Of a stretch of 5,453 nt of DNA, positions 1 through 5,453 are shown one piece after another (position 1 is the first letter of the stretch; each line of letters opens with the position of its first letter). This DNA comes from Pseudomonadota bacterium (GTDB taxonomy: Bacteria > Pseudomonadota > Alphaproteobacteria > Rhizobiales > Xanthobacteraceae), in assembly GCA_023405565.1 (NCBI GenBank), contig JAEXXW010000049.1, forward strand, positions 1 through 5,453, read 5' to 3'. The position numbers were made by a program, and so were the translations under genes. Below the pieces are notes generated by a model, which was not told where the DNA came from, ran no database searches, and saw only the letters and a program-made list of their open reading frames with translations.

Positions 1-801
1 CCGTGCGTCGTCTACATGGGTGCGGTCGATGTCGAGCGGCAGAAGCAGAATGTTTTCCGCATGAAGATGCTCGGCGCCGAAGTCGTGCCGGTGCAGTCGG
101 GTTCGAAGACGCTCAAGGATGCGATGAACGAGGCGCTGCGTGACTGGGTGACGAATGTCGCCGACACGTTTTACTGCATCGGCACTGTCGCCGGCCCGCA
201 TCCCTATCCGATGATGGTACGCGACTTCCAATGTGTGATCGGCAACGAGACGCGCATGCAGATGCAACAGGCGGAAGGCCGCTTGCCGGATTCGCTGATC
301 GCCTGCATCGGTGGTGGCTCGAACGCGATGGGACTTTTTCATCCGTTCCTCGATGACAAGGATGTCGAGATTTTCGGCGTCGAGGCGGCGGGCCACGGCA
401 TTCCATCGGGTCAGCATGCGGCGTCTGTCACGGGCGGGCGTCCGGGCGTGCTGCATGGCAATCGCACTTATCTCCTGATGGACGACGACGGGCAGATCAA
501 GGAGGCGCATTCGATCTCGGCTGGTCTCGATTATCCCGGCATTGGACCGGAACATGCGTGGCTCGCCGATATGGGCCGCGTGAAGTTTCTCTCCGCAACG
601 GACGACGAGGCGCTCGAAGCGTTCCAGCTCTGCTCGCGGCTCGAAGGCATCATCCCGGCGCTCGAGCCGGCACATGCGTTGGCGAAAGTGATGGAGCTCG
701 CGCCGAAGAAGCCGAAGGATCACCTGATGGTGCTCAATCTCTCCGGCCGCGGCGACAAGGATCTCGCCAGCGTCGCTGAACATCTCGGAGACACGTTCTG
801 A
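1..801 (+). CDS. trpB: Tryptophan synthase beta chain, 5'-truncated by the window edge
   Basis: This subunit condenses indole with L-serine in a pyridoxal-phosphate (PLP) reaction, the last step of tryptophan synthesis, in a cytoplasmic alpha2-beta2 complex with TrpA. The frame is open from base 1 ([14 protein letters not shown]), so the ATG at 16 is internal. About 266 residues are present against roughly 400 for the family; the missing N-terminal third carries the PLP-binding lysine. Visible family marks are AGPHPYP (nt 193-213), the PLP phosphate-binding loop GGGSNA (nt 310-327), GVEAAGHG, the [15 protein letters not shown] block, EGIIPALE with its conserved Glu at nt 664-666, and NLSGRGDKD (nt 736-762), whose Ser at nt 742-744 matches the residue that contacts the PLP ring nitrogen. 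The TGA (799-801) overlaps the next gene's ATG by one base. Nothing suggests damage. Identification is by close match to the known E. coli protein. Confidence 0.98.
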   Translation, partial: PCVVYMGAVDVERQKQNVFRMKMLGAEVVPVQSGSKTLKDAMNEALRDWVTNVADTFYCIGTVAGPHPYPMMVRDFQCVIGNETRMQMQQAEGRLPDSLIACIGGGSNAMGLFHPFLDDKDVEIFGVEAAGHGIPSGQHAASVTGGRPGVLHGNRTYLLMDDDGQIKEAHSISAGLDYPGIGPEHAWLADMGRVKFLSATDDEALEAFQLCSRLEGIIPALEPAHALAKVMELAPKKPKDHLMVLNLSGRGDKDLASVAEHLGDTF

Positions 802-1115
802 TGATCCGCGACAGAAAATTTATAGCCGCGTTGTTTCTCGGAAGCATGCTTCCTGCCGCCGTCTATGTACTGTTCAATTGGCTGGACTACGTCAATTTGC
901 GCGCCGCTTTGGCGATGCCTGGCGGTGGCGCCTGCCCAGTGGGCGATACAGCATGCGCCCAGGAAATTCTGGGTGAACACTGGGCGAGCTTCCTGATTTC
1001 CGTAATGCTGGGGTTTCCGTTTATCTACTTTGCGAATCTGGCCGTTGCTATCGCTGTTCTTGTTATCATCGATCACCTGCGATTTCGTGTTCGCATCAAT
1101 TCGGCCGAGATTTGA
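801..1115 (+). CDS. Small two-helix inner-membrane protein encoded between trpB and trpA
   Basis: I do not recognise this 104-residue protein. The ATG at 801-803 lies in TGATG with the trpB stop, and GGAG at 787-790 is a plausible ribosome binding site. Hydrophobic stretches at about residues 7-28 and 63-91 predict two membrane helices. The basic N-terminus (MIRDRK) and the basic tail after helix 2 (RFRVR) suggest both ends are cytoplasmic, with a periplasmic loop of about 35 residues. That loop holds two cysteines (C45 and C52, CPVGDTAC) that could form a disulfide or bind a ligand. There is no cleavable signal, enzyme motif or TrpB/TrpA similarity. Its G+C is about 53% by hand count, against 63-67% in two 60-base samples of trpA, and it uses AGA, ATA and TTT codons, so it is either under weaker codon selection or acquired. 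Tight packing supports translation with the trp genes; the function is unknown. Confidence 0.85.
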   Translation: MIRDRKFIAALFLGSMLPAAVYVLFNWLDYVNLRAALAMPGGGACPVGDTACAQEILGEHWASFLISVMLGFPFIYFANLAVAIAVLVIIDHLRFRVRINSAEI

Positions 1116-1118
1116 CCT

Positions 1119-1958
1119 ATGACCACCCGGATTGACAAACGCTTTGCTGACTTGAAGCGCGAAGGCCGCGCCGGACTCGTCACGTTCATGATGGCGGGTG
1201 ATCCCGATTACGACACTTCGCTCGCTGTGATCTCGGCGCTGCCGAAAGCGGGCGCGGATGTGATCGAGATCGGCATGCCGTTCACCGATCCGATGGCCGA
1301 TGGTCCGGCGATCCAGGCTGCTGGCTTGCGTGCGCTGAAGGCCGGGCAGACGCTGAAGAAAACATTGCAGCTCGTGCGCGAATTCCGCAAGGGCGATGGC
1401 GATACACCGATCGTGCTGATGAGATATTACAATCCCATCTACATTTACGGCGTCGACAAATTCCTCGCCGATGCGCTGGACGCCGGTGTGGATGGCTTGA
1501 TCGTCGTCGATCTGCCGCCGGAAGAAGATTCCGAATTGTGTTTGCCTGCCCTGAAGGCCGGACTGAATTTCATCCGTCTCGCGACGCCGACGACCGATGA
1601 CAAGCGCCTGCCGACCGTGCTCGCGAATACGTCGGGTTTTGTCTATTATGTCTCGATCACCGGCATCACCGGGGCGGCGACGCCAAATGCGACACGCGTC
1701 TCCGATGCGGTGGCCCGCATCAAGCGTCACACCACATTGCCGGTGGCCGTCGGCTTTGGCGTCAAAACGGCGCAGAATGCGCGCGACATCGCAGGAGGCG
1801 CCGATGCCGTCGTTGTCGGCTCGGCCCTGATCGACCGGCTCCAGAAGAGCCTTGATGCCGATGGCAAGGCGACGGCCGCGACAGTCAAGGCGGTGACATC
1901 GCTCGTGTCGGAACTGGCCGATGGTGTGCGCTCGGTCCGTCGCACGGCGGCTGAATAG
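1119..1958 (+). CDS. trpA: Tryptophan synthase alpha chain
   Basis: This subunit cleaves indole-3-glycerol phosphate to indole and glyceraldehyde 3-phosphate and passes indole through the tunnel to TrpB. It is a complete 279-residue TIM-barrel protein, slightly longer than the E. coli protein (268). The catalytic pair is present: Glu50 in [11 protein letters not shown] and Asp61 in MADGP, matching E. coli Glu49 and Asp60. Other family blocks are the N-terminal FMMAGDPD (23-30), [11 protein letters not shown] (101-111), the loop that closes over the substrate, SITGITGAA (179-187), and the phosphate-binding segments [10 protein letters not shown] (212-221) and VVVGSA (231-236). The ATG at 1119 is 3 bases after the preceding stop. 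Only a weak GAG (1107-1109) precedes it, so translation probably depends on coupling to the upstream gene. It ends at TAG 1956-1958, with an inverted repeat after it and a convergent gene beyond. No key residue is missing. Confidence 0.98.
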   Translation: MTTRIDKRFADLKREGRAGLVTFMMAGDPDYDTSLAVISALPKAGADVIEIGMPFTDPMADGPAIQAAGLRALKAGQTLKKTLQLVREFRKGDGDTPIVLMRYYNPIYIYGVDKFLADALDAGVDGLIVVDLPPEEDSELCLPALKAGLNFIRLATPTTDDKRLPTVLANTSGFVYYVSITGITGAATPNATRVSDAVARIKRHTTLPVAVGFGVKTAQNARDIAGGADAVVVGSALIDRLQKSLDADGKATAATVKAVTSLVSELADGVRSVRRTAAE

Positions 1959-1975
1959 CGATTAGAATCTTTGAC

Positions 1976-2019
1976 GCGTTTTCTTCACGCGAACCCGTGT
2001 CCGCTTCGCTCGAAAACGC
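1976..2019. repeat. Palindromic intergenic element, probable bidirectional terminator between trpA and the ABC gene
   Basis: GCGTTTTC (1976-1983) and GAAAACGC (2012-2019) are perfect inverted 8-mers. Inside them GCGAA (1989-1993) pairs with TTCGC (2005-2009), giving a two-part stem with a small asymmetric bulge and an 11-base loop; CACG (1986-1989) with CGTG (1996-1999) is a competing inner pair. The element fills most of the 62-base gap between two convergent genes and ends one base before the ABC stop codon. T-rich and A-rich stem arms replace a classical trailing U-tract, so the terminator role is an inference from position. From memory, near-identical palindromes recur between genes in Bradyrhizobium-like genomes, so this is probably one copy of a dispersed REP-like family. 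I see no second copy in this window. Confidence 0.7.
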
Positions 2020-2020
2020 T

Positions 2021-3823
2021 CTATTGCCGCGATTTTCGTCCTCTGGAGCGCTCGCGGCCGATCGGCACGACATTGCCCGGATCGAAGCCGAATTGCTGTT
2101 TGGCAAAGCGCGAATAGATGCCGTCGCTGAACAAGAGCCGTTCCGCCGGACCGTCCTCTGCGATCATTCCGCCTTCCAGCGCGATAATGCGGTCGAAACT
2201 GTCGAGCGTGGAAAGACGATGTGCGATCGCGATGACCGTGCGTCCCTGCATCAGCTCTTCCAGCGCCTCGTGAATCAGCTCCTCTGAATCGCTGTCGAGC
2301 GCGGACGTCGCCTCGTCGAGCAGCAGTAGTGGCGCTTCCTTCAAGAATGCACGGGCAATGGCGATGCGTTGCCTTTGGCCTCCCGACAGCTTGATGCCGC
2401 GATCGCCGACCAGTGTCTCGAATTTCTGCGGCAGGCTGTCGATGAAGTCGCAACGCGCGGCATGCGCCGCGGTGCGCACCATTTGATCGGTGGCGGAGGG
2501 GCGGCCGTAGCGGATGTTCTCCATGATCGTGCGCCGGAACAGCGACACGTCCTGCGGCACGACGGCGATGGATTCGCGGAGGCTCTCCTGGGTGACACGC
2601 GTGATGTTCTGACCATCGATGAGAATGCTGCCTTTCTGCACATCGTAAAGCCGCTGCAGCAACGCGAAGAAGGTCGACTTTCCGCCGCCCGACGGTCCGA
2701 TCAGTCCGACGCGCTGGCCGGGCTCGAGCCGCAGGTTGAAATCCTTGAACACGCGGCGGCCATCGGGATAGGCAAACGACACATTCTCGAAGGTAACGCT
2801 CGACGGACGATGCACCAGCGGCTTGGCGTCGGGATGATCCTTGAGATCGTGCGGCACCAGAAGGAGCGGCAAGGCTTCCGACAGCCGTGCCATGTGCTGT
2901 GTGGCGTCAACGAGCGCGACGGCGAGATCGCGTGTCGCATGCAGGATCGACAGCGCCAGCGTGCAGGTGAGCACGACGTCGCCGGCCGTGGCCGTCCCGC
3001 GTTGCCACAACACGATCGCCCAGGCGAGCACGCCGCCAGCAAGCACAATGGTCACCAGCGCATGGACGAGGCGGAGCTTCTCAAGATAGAGCAGGCTGTG
3101 ACGACGCGCCGTCATTTCCGATTCGATGATCGTTTCGAACCGCCGGTGCTCGCGCCGTTGGCCGCCGAAGGCATTGACGAGCGGCATGTTGCTGATGACG
3201 TCGACCATTTCACCGTCAATGCCAGCCGCCTTGTCGGCGAAGTCGTGATGCAGCGGCTTGCCGGCGGCCGCGAACCAGAACATCGCGAACACCATAATGC
3301 TCGCGATGACCAGCAGCACCGAAGCCATCGGCAGGCTCACGGTTGCCAGCAGGGCGACGGCGATGAAGGTCGCAGCACAGGGCGGGATCAAATTCCAGAT
3401 CGCCATGTTGCTGACGGCAAACACCGCATTGGAAATCGCCGTGATGCGGCTGGACAGCGTGCCAGGCAAGCGATCGGCGAAGAAGGTGAGAGAATGTCCC
3501 GTCACATGCCGGAACAGGTCCCGGCGCAGATCGCCGGTCACGCCGACAAACGTGAAGCTGCCGACAAAGCCGGCCACACGCCACAGCAGGTTGTCCGCCG
3601 CGATGAGGACGACAAGAATGCCGAGCGCTGTCCAGACCGGAGCTGTCGCCGGCGTCATCGCCAGCACATCGACAAGGATTTTGACGCCATACTGGGTCAG
3701 GACCGAGCACGCCACCGCCGAGAGCACAGCAATCAAAATCACAAGATGCGCCAGCGGTCTGCGGCAGACATAGTGCATCATAAAAAGAAAAGGGCTATTC
3801 GCGTAGCGGGCGGCACCTGCCAT
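2021..3823 (-). CDS. ABC exporter half-transporter (fused membrane and ATPase domains)
   Basis: This is a 600-residue inner-membrane ATP-driven exporter of the MsbA/ABCB type, expected to work as a dimer. The membrane domain (about 1-320) shows six likely helices near 24-46, 63-84, 138-160, 163-186, 252-272 and 282-303. The ATPase domain (about 343-580) is intact: A-loop Tyr352, Walker A GPSGGGKST (376-384), Q-loop Gln424 in VPQD, signature LSGGQ (479-483), Walker B LLLLDE (499-504) with catalytic Glu504, D-loop SALD (507-510) and switch His535. A polar basic tail (GRERSRGRKSRQ) ends the protein. The ATG at 3823 has AGGA six bases upstream, and an in-frame TGA eleven codons upstream leaves no earlier start. 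Relatives export lipids, glycolipids, peptides or drugs; the substrate here cannot be told. The convergent trpA argues against a tryptophan role. It may share a transcript with the upstream MFS gene, 125 bases away. Confidence 0.95.
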   Translation of the reverse strand: MAGAARYANSPFLFMMHYVCRRPLAHLVILIAVLSAVACSVLTQYGVKILVDVLAMTPATAPVWTALGILVVLIAADNLLWRVAGFVGSFTFVGVTGDLRRDLFRHVTGHSLTFFADRLPGTLSSRITAISNAVFAVSNMAIWNLIPPCAATFIAVALLATVSLPMASVLLVIASIMVFAMFWFAAAGKPLHHDFADKAAGIDGEMVDVISNMPLVNAFGGQRREHRRFETIIESEMTARRHSLLYLEKLRLVHALVTIVLAGGVLAWAIVLWQRGTATAGDVVLTCTLALSILHATRDLAVALVDATQHMARLSEALPLLLVPHDLKDHPDAKPLVHRPSSVTFENVSFAYPDGRRVFKDFNLRLEPGQRVGLIGPSGGGKSTFFALLQRLYDVQKGSILIDGQNITRVTQESLRESIAVVPQDVSLFRRTIMENIRYGRPSATDQMVRTAAHAARCDFIDSLPQKFETLVGDRGIKLSGGQRQRIAIARAFLKEAPLLLLDEATSALDSDSEELIHEALEELMQGRTVIAIAHRLSTLDSFDRIIALEGGMIAEDGPAERLLFSDGIYSRFAKQQFGFDPGNVVPIGRERSRGRKSRQ

Positions 3824-3829
3824 GAATGG

Positions 3830-3833
3830 TCCT
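3830..3833 (-). promoter_or_regulatory. Ribosome binding site of the ABC transporter gene
   Basis: On the minus strand AGGA lies six bases before the ATG at 3823-3821. It supports that start over the in-frame ATG codons at residues 15 and 16, which fall just before the first membrane helix. Confidence 0.6.
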
Positions 3834-3915
3834 GTGGTTTCGAGCTGGTCTGCTCAATAACGAGGCGAAGGCAAATCAGCGTACGCGCCATGACTCGCTA
3901 AGAGGACGAGGAGGA

Positions 3916-3933
3916 CAGCGGATTGTTCCGCTG
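3916..3933 (-). terminator. Hairpin downstream of the MFS gene, possible terminator
   Basis: CAGCGGA (3916-3922) and TCCGCTG (3927-3933) form a perfect 7-bp stem around a 4-base loop, in the 125-base gap between the MFS stop and the ABC start. Read along the minus strand, it starts 16 bases after the MFS stop codon and is followed by a pyrimidine-rich stretch but no clean U-tract. On the plus strand a run of seven T (3944-3950) follows ten bases after the stem, but no plus-strand gene precedes it. It could weaken or end MFS transcription before the ABC gene, or be a processing or mRNA-stability structure. I see no convincing -35/-10 promoter for the ABC gene in this gap. Confidence 0.4.
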
Positions 3934-3948
3934 CCGCGCGGTATTTTT

Positions 3949-5130
3949 TTATTTCGGATTGTCACCGCGGGTTTCGGGGACCAGCAACCATACCGCTATC
4001 AGCGCGCCGGCCCCGATCGCGCCGAGCGAAAGAAACGCTGTTGTCGTGCCGAGATGATCGGCGATGAAGCCAGCCAAAGCCGGACTGAGCGAAGCGCCGA
4101 TTCCGGCCATTGTTCCTATCATGCCGAGCCCCGTGTTGAAGCGACCAGAGCCGCGCGTGAGATCCGCGACGATGAGAGGAACGATAACGCCGATGATGGC
4201 CGCGGTGAGGCCATCGAGGACTTGCACAGCGACGAGGAGGTAAGGATCGGTGACAATCGCAAATAAAAGTGCGCGTATCGGCAATGCGCCAACGCCGATC
4301 AGTAACAGCGTACGGCTGCCGAGGCTGCGTGAACGCGCTCCGACACTTGGTGCAATGGCGGCAACGATGATTTGCGGTACGACAATGCAGGCACCGATGA
4401 GAACGGTTGCCCATTCGCTTGATCGCGTTGTCAGGACTGTGCCCATCAATGGCAGTAATGCAGCATTGGCGAGATGAAACAGGATCAGGCAAAAACCGAG
4501 CGCGATCAGTGGCCGATGTTGCAACAATTGTGCAAATGAGATGGCCGCTCTGTCAGATTTTGCGGTCGTCCCGCCATGCGCGCGGTCGGGAATGATTTCC
4601 GCGGCGGAAATCTGGCTGAGGGCAAATAGCGTCGGCATTGCCAATATTGCGGTGACAACGAAAACGGCTTGCGGGGAAAAGAAATAGCCGAAAGTCCCCA
4701 TCGTTGCAGCGGTGAGGCCGTTGCCGATGGAGGCGAAGCGCGAGTTGCGTCCAAGGCGGTCGGCGATGGCTGTGTGTCCGACAAGTCCGAGACTGATGGC
4801 GGCGATGCATGGGCCGAGTACGCAACTCGCCATCGCATGGACGACGGCGGCAAGCAGGATAGCGGCAAAGATGGGGAATGAAGCGTAGATCAGCGCGCTC
4901 GTGGCGATGGCAAGGATCGCAAGGCCGGCGACAAGTCGCTCCGACCGCGCACGATCGACCAATATGCCGCCGGGGATCTGCCCGAACAAACCGACAAGAC
5001 CGCCAATGGTCAGGATCAGACCGATATCGATCTGTGTCCATTTCTGGCTTGTGAGATAAACGGCGATGAACGGACCAAAGCCCGTCTGCACGTCCGCGAC
5101 ACAGAACACGAACCAGTCGAGTCCGCGCAA
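3949..5130 (-). CDS. Major facilitator superfamily (MFS) transporter, apparent TTG start
   Basis: This is a 393-residue inner-membrane secondary transporter, normal length for a 12-helix MFS protein. Twelve hydrophobic stretches can be placed (about 8-28, 36-57, 66-86, 88-118, 133-153, 155-174, 206-227, 241-261, 271-292, 294-320, 332-356, 362-384), with a polar central loop near 176-204. The helix 2-3 loop carries the MFS signature (GGILVDRARSERL, 54-66), and the protein ends in the common PETRG-type tail. Drug- or metabolite-efflux MFS proteins are the nearest general type, but the substrate is unknown. The start is uncertain. TTG at 5130-5128 is the first usual start codon in frame, with purine-rich GAAGAAAAG just upstream. 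The frame stays open 53 codons further, through a proline-rich stretch, without ATG, GTG or TTG. It ends at TAA 3951-3949. Confidence 0.9.
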   Translation of the reverse strand: MRGLDWFVFCVADVQTGFGPFIAVYLTSQKWTQIDIGLILTIGGLVGLFGQIPGGILVDRARSERLVAGLAILAIATSALIYASFPIFAAILLAAVVHAMASCVLGPCIAAISLGLVGHTAIADRLGRNSRFASIGNGLTAATMGTFGYFFSPQAVFVVTAILAMPTLFALSQISAAEIIPDRAHGGTTAKSDRAAISFAQLLQHRPLIALGFCLILFHLANAALLPLMGTVLTTRSSEWATVLIGACIVVPQIIVAAIAPSVGARSRSLGSRTLLLIGVGALPIRALLFAIVTDPYLLVAVQVLDGLTAAIIGVIVPLIVADLTRGSGRFNTGLGMIGTMAGIGASLSPALAGFIADHLGTTTAFLSLGAIGAGALIAVWLLVPETRGDNPK

Positions 5131-5272
5131 ACTTTTCTTCGAGGGCTGTGGTTGGTCGTCGGGCTGAGGGGAGGCCGGCGGAGGCGGCGGTGTTTCAGGC
5201 TCACGCGCTTTTATCCCGGCAGGATTTCTGCCGCGGATATTATTGTTGCGTTCGTCGGTTACCGCCGACAGT
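5131..5272 (-). other. Gap upstream of the MFS gene: open proline-rich frame and small hairpins
   Basis: This 142-base gap separates the upstream gene's stop from the MFS TTG. In the MFS frame it is free of stops and would encode an asparagine/arginine stretch, then PETPPPPPASPQPDDQPQP (minus strand, about 5199-5143) joined directly to the transporter. It contains the hairpin CGGCAG (5217-5222)/CTGCCG (5228-5233). Either it is untranslated leader, or the MFS protein has a longer proline-rich cytoplasmic N-terminus started from a non-standard codon such as CTG. I see no clear sigma-70-type promoter. Confidence 0.4.
5254..5269 (-). terminator. Weak hairpin just after the upstream gene's stop codon
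   Basis: GTCGG (5254-5258) and CCGAC (5265-5269) form a 5-bp stem with a 6-base loop, starting three bases after the TGA at 5275-5273 on the minus strand. No U-tract follows, so a terminator role rests mainly on position. It might be only an mRNA 3'-end structure, with transcription running on into the MFS gene. Confidence 0.25.
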
Positions 5273-5453
5273 TCACCACTCCGAAGCCTTCAAGGTGAAT
5301 TGCGTCCTCGCGGCTTCGTCGCGCGCGCCGAGTACGGTGATAGGCCTGCCGTCCTTGAATTCAGGCGCCCTGTTGAGGCGATCGCGTGTCGTCTGCACGG
5401 TGATCTTGTCCTCACCGCCGGGCGGTGCGGCGAAGGTCAGGATATCCCAGGCC
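5273..5453 (-). CDS. C-terminal end of an unidentified protein, possibly PRC-barrel-like
   Basis: The minus strand is open from the window edge to TGA at 5275-5273 and encodes 59 residues (AWDILTFAAPPGGEDKITVQ at the start, ending FTLKASEW). The start lies outside the window. The composition is that of a soluble protein: mixed charges, short alternating hydrophobic segments typical of beta strands, and no membrane helix. G+C-rich third positions agree with real coding. The segment KITVQTTRDRLNRAPEFKDG faintly recalls the second half of PRC-barrel domains, where a strand of the form VxVxxTxExLxxAPxF occurs. This is only a pattern impression and no function is assigned. It is in the same direction as the MFS gene, 142 bases before its TTG, and could share its transcript. 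Confidence 0.7.
   Translation of the reverse strand, partial: AWDILTFAAPPGGEDKITVQTTRDRLNRAPEFKDGRPITVLGARDEAARTQFTLKASEW

Noticed and set aside
16..18. ATG at 16 as the start of trpB
   Set aside because: The frame is open from base 1 and the residues before it (PCVVY) match the TrpB family, so this Met is internal to a truncated gene.
720..1730. Minus-strand 336-codon open frame antisense to trpB, the small gene and trpA
   Set aside because: It crosses three well-supported genes on the opposite strand and its translation is Arg/His-rich without recognisable motifs, so it is a codon-bias artefact.
3778..3891. Possible 37-codon leader peptide on the minus strand overlapping the ABC start out of frame
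   Set aside because: It has only a weak ribosome binding site and no attenuator-like hairpins or biased residue run. A short open frame of this size is expected by chance.
2369..3901. Plus-strand 510-codon open frame antisense to the ABC transporter
   Set aside because: The minus strand carries all ABC exporter motifs in one intact frame. The plus translation is rich in Arg, His, Gln and Asp with no membrane or domain pattern, as expected from the complement of G+C-rich codons.
5217..5233. Hairpin CGGCAG/CTGCCG as a terminator or operator
   Set aside because: The stem is only 6 bp, no U-tract follows on either strand, and it lies in the open frame leading into the MFS gene. It is noted as part of that gap rather than as a separate signal.
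1..5453. Mobile element, CRISPR array, tRNA/rRNA gene, toxin-antitoxin or phage-defence system
   Set aside because: I found no transposase or integrase motifs, no regularly spaced direct repeats, no tRNA-like cloverleaf and no defence-type domains. The genes are ordinary metabolic and transport types.

Overview
The window looks like chromosomal DNA of an alphaproteobacterium, most likely of the Rhizobiales and perhaps close to Bradyrhizobium, Afipia or Rhodopseudomonas. This rests on the G+C-rich coding sequence, the TrpB and TrpA sequences, the style of the two transporters, and a palindromic intergenic element of a kind I associate with that group. The genus is an inference; the alphaproteobacterial assignment is firmer.

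Left part (1-1958, + strand): the end of a tryptophan operon. It holds the C-terminal two thirds of trpB, a 104-codon gene for a small two-helix membrane protein, and complete trpA. trpB and the small gene overlap by one base (TGATG), and the small gene and trpA are 3 bases apart, so the three are almost certainly co-transcribed and probably translationally coupled. TrpA makes indole from indole-3-glycerol phosphate and TrpB condenses it with serine to give tryptophan. The membrane protein has no obvious place in that reaction and is the least explained gene here.

Middle (1959-2020): a 62-base gap between the convergent trpA and ABC transporter genes. It is largely filled by an imperfect palindrome with a perfect 8-bp outer stem. 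It probably ends transcription from both sides and looks like one copy of a dispersed repeat family.

Right part (2021-5453, all - strand): in transcription order, the last 59 codons of an unidentified protein (5453-5273), a 12-helix major facilitator superfamily transporter (5130-3949, apparent TTG start), and a 600-residue ABC half-transporter with fused membrane and ATPase domains (3823-2021). The gaps of 142 and 125 bases hold small hairpins but no convincing promoter. The substrates of both transporters cannot be told from sequence.

There is no mobile element, RNA gene, CRISPR array or integrase. I see no clear new system. The best leads are the small membrane gene inside the trp operon, the palindromic element, and the unusual start region of the MFS gene.
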